Of a stretch of DNA of 64,000 bases, positions 8,492 through 16,650 are shown one piece after another. Both the position numbers and the translations under genes were made by a program. Where the stretch lies: contig NZ_SORN01000001.1 of the NCBI RefSeq assembly GCF_004366635.1, positions 200,435 through 264,434 on the forward strand. The letters are read 5' to 3'. Origin of the DNA: Roseinatronobacter bogoriensis DSM 18756. GTDB taxonomy: Bacteria; Pseudomonadota; Alphaproteobacteria; Rhodobacterales; Rhodobacteraceae. How positions within the stretch are numbered: position 1 is the stretch's first letter; every line of letters starts with the position of its first letter. Below the pieces are notes generated by a model. It saw only the letters and a list, made by a program, of their open reading frames with translations. It did not search any database and was not told the DNA's origin.

Positions 8492-10056
8492 TCGGTGATT
8501 TTGCAGATTTGCTGGAACGGCTGGCCTTTACCCCGCGCCGCAGCCTGAAACTGGCGCATCTGGCGGGGTATTTTGCCGCCACACCCGACCCGGATCGTGG
8601 CCTGGCACTGGCCGCGCTGACAGGTGATCTGGACCAGCGCGCGGTGACACCGTCATTGCTGCGCAAAATCGTGTCTGGGCGCGTGGATGCAGAGCTGTTC
8701 GCCTTGTCCTATGACTTCGTGGGTGATCTGGCCGAAACCATCGCGCTGATTTGGCCGGGCGGGGCCGATGGGCGTGATGTGCCGCTTCATGCGCTGGTCG
8801 AGGAATTGCAGAATACCCCAAAGGCTGACCTCCCAGCGCTGATTACGGCGCGGCTGGACGGGTTAAGCCCGTCGCAACGCTTTGCTTATCTGAAACTGGC
8901 AACAGGGGGCTTGCGCGTGGGGGTGTCCGCGCGATTGGCGCGTCAGGCGGTGGCCGATTACGGCGGGCTGGATCTGGCCGAGGTTGAAGAAATCTGGCAC
9001 GGGCTGACGCCACCATATGAAAGCCTTTTTCATTGGGCGGAAAAAGGCCCCAAGCCCGTCAGCGCCGCCCTGGCCCCCTTCCGGCCCGTTATGCTTTCGA
9101 CCCCGACCGATGCAGATGCGCTGGCCGCGCTGGACCCGGCCGATTATGTCGCGGAATGGAAATGGGACGGCATCCGCGTACAGGCCGTTTCCGAGGGGGG
9201 GACACGTCGGCTTTATTCTCGCACAGGGGACGATATTTCCGCAGCCTTTCCCGATGTGATTGCCGCGATGGATTTCGACGGCGCACTGGATGGCGAATTG
9301 CTGGTGCGGCGCGGCGATCAGGTCGCGCCCTTCAACGATCTGCAAACCCGACTGGGGCGCAAGCGGGTTAGTGCGGCGATGCTGGCCTCGCACCCGGCGG
9401 CGTTGCGGGTCTATGATGTGCTGCTGTGGCAAGGGCGCGATCTGCGCCCCTTGCCATTTGCGCAGCGCCGTGCCGCGCTGGAGGCCGCTGTGCAAACGCT
9501 TGATCCTGCGCGCATTGACCTGTCGGCGCTGCTGCCCTTTGACACTTGGGACACCGTGGCCGCCCTGCGCGCCGCGCCGCATGATGCCGTGATAGAAGGG
9601 GTGATGATAAAGCACCGCGCCAGTCCTTATCTGGCCGGGCGGATAAAGGGGCATTGGTTCAAATGGAAGCGCGACCCGATGCTGGTGGATGCTGTGCTGC
9701 TCTATGCGCAGCGCGGGCATGGCAAACGCTCGGGCTATTATTCAGATTTCACCTTCGGGCTGTGGGATGGTGACACGCTGGTTCCCGTGGGCAAGGCTTA
9801 TTTCGGCTTCACGGATGCCGAATTGAAGGCGCTGGATCGTTTTGTCCGCGACAATACGGTGGACCGGTTTGGCCCTGTCCGCGCGGTCAGGCCGGAAAAA
9901 GTGGTTGAGGTGGCTTTTGAGGGGCTTAACCGGTCGCCGCGCCATAAATCGGGCGTGGCAATGCGCTTTCCGCGCATCTCGCGCATCCGCGACGACAAGC
10001 CCGCGTCAGAGGCCGACCAACTGGACGCGCTGCTGCGCATGTTGCCGCCGCAATAG
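8488..10056 (+). CDS. ATP-dependent DNA ligase (damage-response type)
   Basis: 522 residues. The adenylation motif EWKWDGIRVQ carries the nucleophilic lysine K225 (KxDG); RLYSRTGDD, DGELL, VIEGVMIKH and WFKWKR correspond to the further nucleotidyltransferase motifs, and an OB-fold domain ends the protein. The N-terminal ~200 residues are the helical DNA-binding domain of ligase I-like enzymes. It is the partner of the MBL exonuclease, not of NHEJ Ku/LigD. In related bacteria the pair is usually followed by a DEXH helicase and the PdeM endonuclease; neither is present here, and the gene is followed by a convergent spacer holding a dispersed repeat. Confidence 0.9.
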   Translation: MIGDFADLLERLAFTPRRSLKLAHLAGYFAATPDPDRGLALAALTGDLDQRAVTPSLLRKIVSGRVDAELFALSYDFVGDLAETIALIWPGGADGRDVPLHALVEELQNTPKADLPALITARLDGLSPSQRFAYLKLATGGLRVGVSARLARQAVADYGGLDLAEVEEIWHGLTPPYESLFHWAEKGPKPVSAALAPFRPVMLSTPTDADALAALDPADYVAEWKWDGIRVQAVSEGGTRRLYSRTGDDISAAFPDVIAAMDFDGALDGELLVRRGDQVAPFNDLQTRLGRKRVSAAMLASHPAALRVYDVLLWQGRDLRPLPFAQRRAALEAAVQTLDPARIDLSALLPFDTWDTVAALRAAPHDAVIEGVMIKHRASPYLAGRIKGHWFKWKRDPMLVDAVLLYAQRGHGKRSGYYSDFTFGLWDGDTLVPVGKAYFGFTDAELKALDRFVRDNTVDRFGPVRAVRPEKVVEVAFEGLNRSPRHKSGVAMRFPRISRIRDDKPASEADQLDALLRMLPPQ

Positions 10057-10134
10057 GGTTCGGCTGCTGCCTCATGCCCTGCCGCATCTGGCCGTCAGCC
10101 CTTGTGTCGCCTCTTTGGAGAGTGTTGATGCGAG

Positions 10135-10327
10135 GGCTTTGGGGAGGGTATTTTCGCACCAAGCGCGGAGCCAAGGCGCAATGCGCCGCCGCGCATCGCC
10201 GGGCCGCCCACGGGCACGGCGATTTGGCTGCCACCTGCGCATAGCTTTGATCTTGTGCGGATTTGGCCAGCATAAACCGCCACAGATTGAATCTTTGATC
10301 GCCGCACCGCGGCCCGGCAATGCGCGG
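10135..10327. repeat. dispersed intergenic repeat, copy A
   Basis: About 193 bp that match, with scattered substitutions and small indels, the segment 42587-42781 in the same orientation. Shared identical stretches include GGATTTGGCCAGCATAAA, GGCTGCCACCTGCGCA, GCATCGCCGGGCCGCCC and GCCGCACCGCGGCCCG. It fills most of the 289-bp convergent spacer between the ligase and the polyferredoxin gene. No conserved ORF of plausible length is shared, no transposase is near, and no target-site duplication was recognised. The element is GC-rich and can form hairpins. Confidence 0.85.
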
Positions 10328-10345
10328 CGGATTGGTCCGCGCGTG

Positions 10346-12298
10346 TCAGCTACCGGCCTTCTCATGCGGGTCAAAGCCCGCAATCACCACCTCGCGCGTG
10401 CGGCAATCATCGCACATGGTCAGTAGGCGCTTGCGATCCGCGCCTGCCGTGCCAGAGAACATCCAGTGGCCGTCAAGTTTTTCCATCACGCGGTCGATAC
10501 TGGCGCGCGTGCCAAAGGCCTTGCCACAAGATGTGCAGGCAAAGGGTTCCTCTTCCTTCAATACGCGTTTGGGTGCGGACCATGCGTTGAAATCCATTTG
10601 CGGGGCCAGTGTTATGGCCTGTTCAGGGCAGGTGGCAGCACAGATGCCACATTGCACACAGGCGCTTTCGGTAAAGCGCAGCATCGGCATATCGGGGTTG
10701 TCCGACAGCGCCCCGGCAGGACATGCGCCGACACAGGCCAGACACAGGGTGCAGGCGTCGAGATCCAGATCAACCCTGCCGAATGGCGCGCCCTTCGGCA
10801 GGGCAATCACCTCTGCCGGGTGCGGGGCGGTCTGGTTCAATTCCTCCATCGCCAGCACCAGCAGGCCGCGTTTGTCACGGGGCGGCAAAAAGCGCGAGCG
10901 TTTGGCGCGTGCAGGCGTGGCGGGGTGCCACAGGGCGGCATCCAGCGCATCCGGGTCATCTGTCTGGATCAGCGCGCACAGGCCCGTACCGTGGCCTGTC
11001 TGGGCGCAGACCCGATCCATCAGGGCGAGGCTGTCGGCCAGCCCGTCCAGCGGATGCGCGGGGCGCTCCTTGGCCAGAACCCGCACAGCGCCCGCCCCAT
11101 AGGCCAGCGCTGCGGCCATCAGTTCCGGGCCGATCTGGCTGGGTTCATTCACCTGCACCGGGATCACATGCGCAGGCAGTCCGCGCCCGAACCGCGCGCT
11201 GGCATCTATCAGCGACGCGCCATGCCCCTCGTCATGGAACAGGATGACAGGCGCATCTTTCGCGCCTGCATCAAGATACGCGGCCAGACCTGCGCGCAGG
11301 CGCGCGGCGATATTGTCCACCACAGGCAGCGCATAGGCGGCGGCCCCTGTCGGGCAGGCAGCGGCGCATTGGCCGCAACCCGCGCAGATATTCGGGTCGA
11401 TCGCGACCGTATCGCCCGCCGAGGTGATCGCGCCTGTCGGGCAGAGGTCCAGACAGCGGGTGCAGCCGGTCAATGTGTTGCGCGAATGCGCGCACAGGTT
11501 GGGCGTAAAGTCGATATATTTGGGCTTGTCGAATGTGCCCACCATCTGCGCGGCCTGTTTGACCAGTGTCGCAACGGCACGCGCATCGCGCGGATCGGCG
11601 CGGAAATAGCCGGGGCGGGTTTCGTGAAACAGCGCTTGTCCGCCGGTCAGGTCGATCACCAGATCACAGCGCGAAACGGCCCCGTTGCGCGCGTCCTCAA
11701 ATTCAAGCTTTGCACGAGATGATGGGGCAGGGGCGGCGTAGTCATCTACGGTAAGCTCATACGCGCCCAGATGGCCTTTCGCGCGGCGAATGCTGCCCTG
11801 AAGCACAGGCCACGTGGTCTGGCGCGGTGGCACGACATCTGCGCCGGGGGTCAGCAATACGGTGATGTCCAGACTGTCGGACATATCGCGCGCCACATCC
11901 AGCGCGACCTGATCACGCCCCAGAATCAGGGCGATACCGTTGCTTTCAAGGCTGACAACTTCAAATGGCGTGGCGTCCATTTCGGCCATTGCCAGAAGGG
12001 CCGCCATCTTGGGGGCGGCGTGTGCGCCCTCTTGCGACCAGCCTGCGGTTTCGCGGATGTTGACGAAACGCAGGTTTCCGTCAAAGCCCGCATCCTCGGC
12101 CAATTCGGTGAAGAGTGGCGCTTCTTGTGTGCAGGCGACGGTCACATCGGCAAACGTGCCCAGGGCGGCGCGAAAATGATCCAGCTGTGCGCGGCAAAGC
12201 TGGCTGGCCGCGCGCCCCTCGGCCCCAAGTTTTGCGGGATCAAGCGTCATGGTCGCTTCGCAGGTGCAGATAAGGCGGGTTTTCTGGTGATCTGGCAT
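10346..12298 (-). CDS. polyferredoxin-type 4Fe-4S protein of the formate dehydrogenase locus
   Basis: 650 residues, leftward. Two pairs of [4Fe-4S] motifs are visible: CTRCLDLCPTGA and CAGCGQCAAACP near residues 282-320, then CTLCLACVGACP and CVQCGICAATCP near 515-570. The C-terminal region has a CTSCGKAF ... CDDC pattern that could bind zinc or another cluster. No signal peptide or transmembrane helix is present. Related proteins stand beside NAD-independent formate dehydrogenases in Rhodobacteraceae; the role is not established. It is transcribed divergently from the accessory genes starting at 12401, which suggests shared control of the island. An electron carrier or cluster-assembly factor for the dehydrogenase is my inference. 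Confidence 0.8.
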   Translation of the reverse strand: MPDHQKTRLICTCEATMTLDPAKLGAEGRAASQLCRAQLDHFRAALGTFADVTVACTQEAPLFTELAEDAGFDGNLRFVNIRETAGWSQEGAHAAPKMAALLAMAEMDATPFEVVSLESNGIALILGRDQVALDVARDMSDSLDITVLLTPGADVVPPRQTTWPVLQGSIRRAKGHLGAYELTVDDYAAPAPSSRAKLEFEDARNGAVSRCDLVIDLTGGQALFHETRPGYFRADPRDARAVATLVKQAAQMVGTFDKPKYIDFTPNLCAHSRNTLTGCTRCLDLCPTGAITSAGDTVAIDPNICAGCGQCAAACPTGAAAYALPVVDNIAARLRAGLAAYLDAGAKDAPVILFHDEGHGASLIDASARFGRGLPAHVIPVQVNEPSQIGPELMAAALAYGAGAVRVLAKERPAHPLDGLADSLALMDRVCAQTGHGTGLCALIQTDDPDALDAALWHPATPARAKRSRFLPPRDKRGLLVLAMEELNQTAPHPAEVIALPKGAPFGRVDLDLDACTLCLACVGACPAGALSDNPDMPMLRFTESACVQCGICAATCPEQAITLAPQMDFNAWSAPKRVLKEEEPFACTSCGKAFGTRASIDRVMEKLDGHWMFSGTAGADRKRLLTMCDDCRTREVVIAGFDPHEKAGS

Positions 12299-12316
12299 CG
12301 GGCTTTTCTCTGGCCT

Positions 12317-12345
12317 TTGGCTGGACTATCTGACAGGCATATAGA
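12317..12345 (+). promoter_or_regulatory. candidate promoter for the FDH accessory operon
   Basis: In the 102-bp divergent spacer TTGGCT (12317-12322) is followed after exactly 17 bp by TATAGA (12340-12345). Each hexamer matches the sigma-70 consensus at four of six positions. A GGGAGG ribosome binding site lies before the ATG at 12401. The opposite-strand promoter for the polyferredoxin must overlap the same spacer. Confidence 0.38.
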
Positions 12346-12400
12346 CCGCATGTGGCGCAAAGGGTAGCACCTATGCGCAAGATCGCGACAGGGAGGATAT

Positions 12401-13135
12401 ATGCAAACCGCGTCTGAAACCAGCGAGGCGGGCAAGATTGCCCTGCCGCCCCCTTATACGCTGCACCGCACCGATCAGGCCGATGTTTTGCACCATGCAG
12501 CGCAACTGGCACCGACAGAAGGTGCGGGAACACTGGTTGTGCATCAGTCACCGGGGCGTCTGGCCTTTGCCGTGGTGCTGGAGCCGGAACAGCCCCTTGC
12601 GCAGGCGCAGATGGCATTTTTGCTGGGCATGGTGGCTGTGGCTGATGCGCTGGCCGCTCATTGCCCGCCTGAACGCGCCGTCCGCCTGAACTGGCCGGAT
12701 GAGCTGCGTTTTGACAAGGCGCGCCTTGGTGGCGGGCGGTTTCAGGTTGCGCCGGGGGGCGGGCCGGAGGATGTGCCCGACTGGATGGTTTTCGCGGTTG
12801 AACTGATTGCGGATCGGGACCAGCTTGAGGAACCCGGCCGTTTCCCGGATTCGACCTCGCTGGCGGAAGAGGTGTTTGACCCTGCCGAAGATATCATCTC
12901 GACCTTTGCCAGCTACATGATGCTGTATTTCGACCGCTGGGCGCATGACGGGATCGAGGCGGTGACCAACCGTTACCTGATGCGCATCGACCCGCCCTTG
13001 CTGCGCGGGGTGCGCCGGGTCGAGGGGGATCGGCTGGTCGAGATGACGCCTTCGGGGGGCGGCACACGCTCTGCCCCGCTGCTGGAGGCGCTGGGCAGCA
13101 CGGGTTGGCGTGATGAAACGGGGCCAAAGCTGTGA
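12401..13135 (+). CDS. biotin/lipoate protein ligase-fold protein with DUF4444, degenerate active site
   Basis: 244 residues. The first ~170 residues resemble the catalytic domain of BirA/LplA enzymes (segment LNWPDELRFDKARLGGGR), and the last ~70 are the DUF4444 extension. The glycine-arginine adenylate-binding loop of BirA is reduced to HQSPGRLAF, and the position of the catalytic lysine (KLAGI in BirA) reads RLGGG. It is therefore unlikely to ligate biotin or lipoate in the standard way. It is the first gene of an accessory run, and its stop overlaps the next start (GTGA). Formate-dehydrogenase-linked function is inferred from context only. Confidence 0.75.
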   Translation: MQTASETSEAGKIALPPPYTLHRTDQADVLHHAAQLAPTEGAGTLVVHQSPGRLAFAVVLEPEQPLAQAQMAFLLGMVAVADALAAHCPPERAVRLNWPDELRFDKARLGGGRFQVAPGGGPEDVPDWMVFAVELIADRDQLEEPGRFPDSTSLAEEVFDPAEDIISTFASYMMLYFDRWAHDGIEAVTNRYLMRIDPPLLRGVRRVEGDRLVEMTPSGGGTRSAPLLEALGSTGWRDETGPKL

Positions 13136-13680
13136 CGCGGTTGCCGCGCACCATACGGCTGGACGCGTCCGACAAGGTCGTGTTTGCCCAAGCGGCAGAG
13201 CCGGGCGAATGGGCGGTGCCGGGCACATTCCTGTTCTGGGGGCGTGCGCCTGACAGCCTGACCCGCAAGGAAGCGATAGCCTTTCGCTCGGGCTTTCTGG
13301 GTGTGGACAGTTTCGGGCATTCAACACTGGTGACAGTGCAGGAGGCCAGCGCACAGGAACGCGCCGCGATGGTTGAGGTGCTGGCGCAAAACCTTGTCAC
13401 CCATCTGGGGGCGCCGTCGCTGGAGGCTGCGCGCCCCGCTGCGGAAGAGGAAGTGGCGCTGTCGGAAAGCCTGTGCGCGGCGCATCCGCTGAACACCTTG
13501 ATTGCGCTGCACCGTCGCCACAAGGAAGATGGCGCGATCATGGAGCAGTTCCGCACACTCAAGCCGCGTGATGAGACCGCGTTTTCCGGCAGTCACTTGC
13601 AGGGCCATGACCGCGCATTTCATTTTGTCGAAGAGGTCGAGGATCATGTCGATCTGTTTGCATTGAGGGGGGATGACTGA
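13132..13680 (+). CDS. DUF6505 family protein, FDH locus
   Basis: 182 residues, soluble, no metal motif. The family resemblance (DUF6505) rests on the N-terminal segment RTIRLDASDKVVFAQAA and the gene position. A GTG start at 13132 overlaps the preceding stop by 4 bp, and its own stop overlaps the next ATG by one base (TGATG), so the three genes are tightly coupled. Function unknown. Confidence 0.65.
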   Translation: MTRLPRTIRLDASDKVVFAQAAEPGEWAVPGTFLFWGRAPDSLTRKEAIAFRSGFLGVDSFGHSTLVTVQEASAQERAAMVEVLAQNLVTHLGAPSLEAARPAAEEEVALSESLCAAHPLNTLIALHRRHKEDGAIMEQFRTLKPRDETAFSGSHLQGHDRAFHFVEEVEDHVDLFALRGDD

Positions 13681-14669
13681 TGCCTGAATTCTGGGTTGCC
13701 TCTGGCCATCATCTGACACGGCTGGACCGCGCCGGGCGGATGCTGGTTACGGATGAGCTGATCCTTGCATGGCTGGCCCGACCCGAAGTGTTGCCCCCCG
13801 CCGATGCGTGCGTGGCAGAACGCAGCTTGCACAAAAGGCTGATGGCAAGCCCGCGCGCGAAAGTGTCTGAAATGGAGGTGACCGCGCTGCAAGACCGCGA
13901 TGCGCAGGAAAACTGGCGTTTTCTTCTGGGGCTGCGAGACAGGTTGCTGGCGGCAGGGACGATTGAGGAGGGCTATGCGCAGATCATGCGGGATGGCGCG
14001 GTATTTCCGGCGGTCTTCATGGCGCAACTGGTGCAGCTTATCCTGCGCAATGCGCTGGATGGTTGTGATGACCCGCAAGTGCTGCGCGCGGCCGAATGTT
14101 TCTTTCGGCCCCAGCGCAGCCATATCAAGGACGACAAGCTGCTGCTGGCAGATGAGGAACTTGTCCAGCTTCATGAACAGGAAATGCACGCCTCGCCCCT
14201 GACGGCGATGTTTTCAGGCGGTGTGGACAGCCTTGATGTGCTGGGGGGTGGCAATGAATGGACCTATTGGTCCCGATCTGATGCGCATACAATGGTGCTG
14301 AATTTCGGTGGTGACCCGGAGGCAAGGCGCGGCATGGCGCAAGCGCTGGAAGCCTTTGTGCGCCATATGCTGGCGCTGGAGGTGGCGATCACCCCCCAGA
14401 CCCGCGCGGATGAGGTTGATTTGCAGTGGTTTGTCGGGCTGGACCCGGTGGGCACCGCGATTGGCAATGCGCTGTGGCATGGCCGGCCCATGCCTGCAAC
14501 GCTTGTTGGCCTGTTCCGCATGGAGGTGGCAGATACCGCCCGCATCCGGCCAGACTTGCGTGGACAGCCGATCTGGTTGATCCTTGGTCTGGGTGCGGAT
14601 GGCGCGATCCGCATGAAGCCGCAAAACCTGTTGACGGGCCTGCCCCTGGCAGAGCCTGCGCTGAACTGA
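13680..14669 (+). CDS. DUF6352 family protein, FDH locus
   Basis: 329 residues, soluble, rich in helices. It begins MPEFWVASGHHLTRLD, typical of the DUF6352 proteins found with formate dehydrogenase genes in Rhodobacterales and Rhizobiales. No catalytic motif was recognised. It lies between DUF6505 and DUF3305 genes with a 1-bp overlap upstream and a 13-bp gap downstream. A maturation or assembly role is plausible from context but not shown. Confidence 0.68.
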   Translation: MPEFWVASGHHLTRLDRAGRMLVTDELILAWLARPEVLPPADACVAERSLHKRLMASPRAKVSEMEVTALQDRDAQENWRFLLGLRDRLLAAGTIEEGYAQIMRDGAVFPAVFMAQLVQLILRNALDGCDDPQVLRAAECFFRPQRSHIKDDKLLLADEELVQLHEQEMHASPLTAMFSGGVDSLDVLGGGNEWTYWSRSDAHTMVLNFGGDPEARRGMAQALEAFVRHMLALEVAITPQTRADEVDLQWFVGLDPVGTAIGNALWHGRPMPATLVGLFRMEVADTARIRPDLRGQPIWLILGLGADGAIRMKPQNLLTGLPLAEPALN

Positions 14670-14682
14670 GGAAGGTTGCACC

Positions 14683-15213
14683 ATGCCACAGGAAGTCTTG
14701 CGCGTTTCGGTTCTGGCGCTTCGCCGCCCACCTGTCACCCGTTGGGGCACCGGCGAATTGCGCCCGATTGCCGTGTTGCCACAAGAACCAGATGCGGCAG
14801 CGCATACCCTGCTGCGCAGTGAAGATGGGGTTGAGACGTGGTATCTGGGGGGGCGTGATCTGGTTCTGTATTCGGGGGATACTGGTCATCATCTGGACAA
14901 TCTGCGCGCACAGCGCCCGTCGATCTGGGTGGCCATGCGGGGCCAGGACCCGAAGCGCGCCGAGATTGTCGATGTCACCGCCGATCCCTATGAAGGCGAG
15001 GGCTATGCCTCTGACCTTGATCTTGTGGTCGAGGCTGTTCCCATGCCAGAGGCCATTCGCGCCCGTGTGGCGGATTTCGTTGCGGCGCATCATGTCGAGA
15101 TTCCTTTCAAGAAGCGCAAGCGCCTGCCCGTGGACCCGAACGCCATGACCGCCCGCGCGCCGCGTGTCCTTCAGCCTGATGACAAATGGGTCAATGCCCC
15201 CCGCAAGAGGTAG
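14683..15213 (+). CDS. DUF3305 family protein, FDH locus
   Basis: 176 residues. Recognised by the motif TRWGTGELRPIAVLP near the N-terminus, the central YLGGRDLVLYSGDTGHHLDNL, and the basic tail (FKKRKRLPVDP). DUF3305 proteins almost always pair with DUF3306 beside formate dehydrogenase genes; their biochemical role is unknown. An AGGAAGG ribosome binding site precedes ATG 14683, and only 3 bp separate its stop from the DUF3306 start. Confidence 0.8.
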   Translation: MPQEVLRVSVLALRRPPVTRWGTGELRPIAVLPQEPDAAAHTLLRSEDGVETWYLGGRDLVLYSGDTGHHLDNLRAQRPSIWVAMRGQDPKRAEIVDVTADPYEGEGYASDLDLVVEAVPMPEAIRARVADFVAAHHVEIPFKKRKRLPVDPNAMTARAPRVLQPDDKWVNAPRKR

Positions 15214-15216
15214 AAC

Positions 15217-15861
15217 ATGGCGCAACCACCTGAAGACGAGAATTTTTTCAGCCGCTGGTCCAAGCGCAAGCGCGTCACTGCCCCAACCCCGCAGGCGCAG
15301 GAGGCAGAGCCGCCCAGCCCTGAACCAGCAGAAGAACCTGACGAATCGCTGAGTGATGAAGAGCTTGCCGCCTTGCCATCGCTTGACCAGTTTACAATCG
15401 AAACGGATATCCGGCCCTTTTTGCAAAAGGGGGTGCCGCAAGCGCTTCGCAATGCGGCGCTGCGCAAGAAATGGTTGTTGACCCCCGCCATCCGCGACCA
15501 TGCGGACCCGGCGGTTGACTATGCTTGGGACTGGAACACCCCCGGCGGGGTGCCCGGTGACGGGGCGGCCCCGTCTGCGCAAAGGGCGGCTGAAATGCTG
15601 CGCGAATTGACTGCCCCGCGCTGCAATGCGGCATCTCTGGAAGGGCAAGCAGAGCGGGAAAAATCACACGCAGTCCCCGCATCCGGGCTACCGGATTCTG
15701 CGGCGCAGAATACCCCGGTTGAGGATGCTTCCAAGGTCGAATCTCCGGTCCCGCCACAAGATGCACAAGCACCACATGACACAGATAATTCCTATGAGAA
15801 TCAGTCGGATATAGACGATACACCACCGCGCAGGCGGCATGGTGGCGCGCTGCCGGATTGA
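15217..15861 (+). CDS. DUF3306 family protein, FDH locus
   Basis: 214 residues. It opens with the family signature NFFSRWSKRKR. An acidic/proline-rich linker (about 25-55) leads to a conserved core (LDQFTIETDIRPFLQKGVP ... LRKKWL), and a low-complexity C-terminal half ends in a basic stretch (PPRRRHGGALPD). This is the last gene of the accessory run; a 112-bp spacer with palindromes follows before torD. Confidence 0.8.
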   Translation: MAQPPEDENFFSRWSKRKRVTAPTPQAQEAEPPSPEPAEEPDESLSDEELAALPSLDQFTIETDIRPFLQKGVPQALRNAALRKKWLLTPAIRDHADPAVDYAWDWNTPGGVPGDGAAPSAQRAAEMLRELTAPRCNAASLEGQAEREKSHAVPASGLPDSAAQNTPVEDASKVESPVPPQDAQAPHDTDNSYENQSDIDDTPPRRRHGGALPD

Positions 15862-15868
15862 ACTAAAG

Positions 15869-15948
15869 TTGTATACAAAGTCCATCAAATATCTGGACAG
15901 TCTGATGCGCTGGCGCTAAACTTTGCATACTGTTGTATATCAGTACAA
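15869..15948 (+). promoter_or_regulatory. paired TTGTA/TACAA palindromes upstream of torD-fdh
   Basis: The spacer between the DUF3306 gene and torD holds TTGTATACAA, a perfect 10-bp palindrome (15869-15878), and TTGTA-N6-TACAA (15933-15948), 64 bp apart. Such TTGTATACAA-like sites are common operators of GntR/FCD regulators. The second site lies 25 bp before the torD ATG. No regulator gene is adjacent, so the binding protein is not known. Confidence 0.4.
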
Positions 15949-15973
15949 ACAGCGCGAACAGGAATTGATTGAA

Positions 15974-16579
15974 ATGACCCAGAGCCAGCCTACGAGTAGG
16001 CCAGCCATTGCTGCGGATGATGTGGCGCGAAGCGAACAGTATCGCTTTCTGTCACGCATGCTGATCTCTGCGCCCGACGAGGTGTTGTTGGGTGCGATTG
16101 CGAAGATCAAAGGGGATCAGACCCCGATGGGCGCTGCATTCAACGCCCTTGCTGCGGCGGCTGCCGAGGCAAACGCTCATGCGGTCGAGCGTGAATATTT
16201 CGAGCTTTTTGTTGGTGTCGGTCGTGGTGAGTTGTTGCCCTATGCCAGCTTCTACCTGACCGGATTTCTAAACGAACGCCCTCTTGCAGAGTTGCGCGCC
16301 GACCTTGCCCGGATCGGGGTGGCGCGCGCCGAGGGGCGGCACGAGCCCGAAGACCATATCGCCCTGTTGCTGGAAGTGATGGCCGATATGTGTGCGGGGG
16401 ATATAGACATCGACATTGCCGGGCAGGGTGCGTTTTTCGGTCGCCACATCGCCCCTTGGGCCGGGCAGTTTTTTGACGACCTCGCAATTGCGCCAAGTGC
16501 GCGGTTCTATCGTCCGCTGGCCGAAATTGGCCGGCTGCTCACCGATATCGAGTCGCGGGCCTTCACGCTCGCGGCTTGA
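15974..16579 (+). CDS. TorD/DmsD-family molybdoenzyme chaperone
   Basis: 201 residues, all-helical. The segment EREYFELFVGVGRGELLPYASFYLTGFLNERPLAELR is the hallmark of the TorD/DmsD family (the part ELLPYASFYLTG is most conserved). These cytoplasmic chaperones bind the TAT signal of a molybdoenzyme and hold it until cofactor is loaded; the client here is evidently the TAT-bearing FdhA two genes on. ATG 15974 with GGAATT-type spacing was chosen over an in-frame TTG at 15923 that would cover the palindrome. Confidence 0.85.
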   Translation: MTQSQPTSRPAIAADDVARSEQYRFLSRMLISAPDEVLLGAIAKIKGDQTPMGAAFNALAAAAAEANAHAVEREYFELFVGVGRGELLPYASFYLTGFLNERPLAELRADLARIGVARAEGRHEPEDHIALLLEVMADMCAGDIDIDIAGQGAFFGRHIAPWAGQFFDDLAIAPSARFYRPLAEIGRLLTDIESRAFTLAA

Positions 16580-16650
16580 TCAAGAAACAAGAACTTCAGC
16601 CGGGATGGTGCAGGGTCACGCCGCAACATCCAGCCAGATGGGAGGGTTCC

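Noticed and set aside
10135..10327. Insertion sequence
   Set aside because: No transposase, terminal inverted repeats or target duplications were found around either repeat copy.
10466..11722. 418-codon rightward open frame opposite the polyferredoxin
   Set aside because: The leftward frame has four clean Fe-S motifs; the opposite frame is a codon-bias shadow.
14389..15648. 419-codon leftward frame across DUF6352, DUF3305 and DUF3306 genes
   Set aside because: Crosses three well-supported rightward genes in overlapping order.
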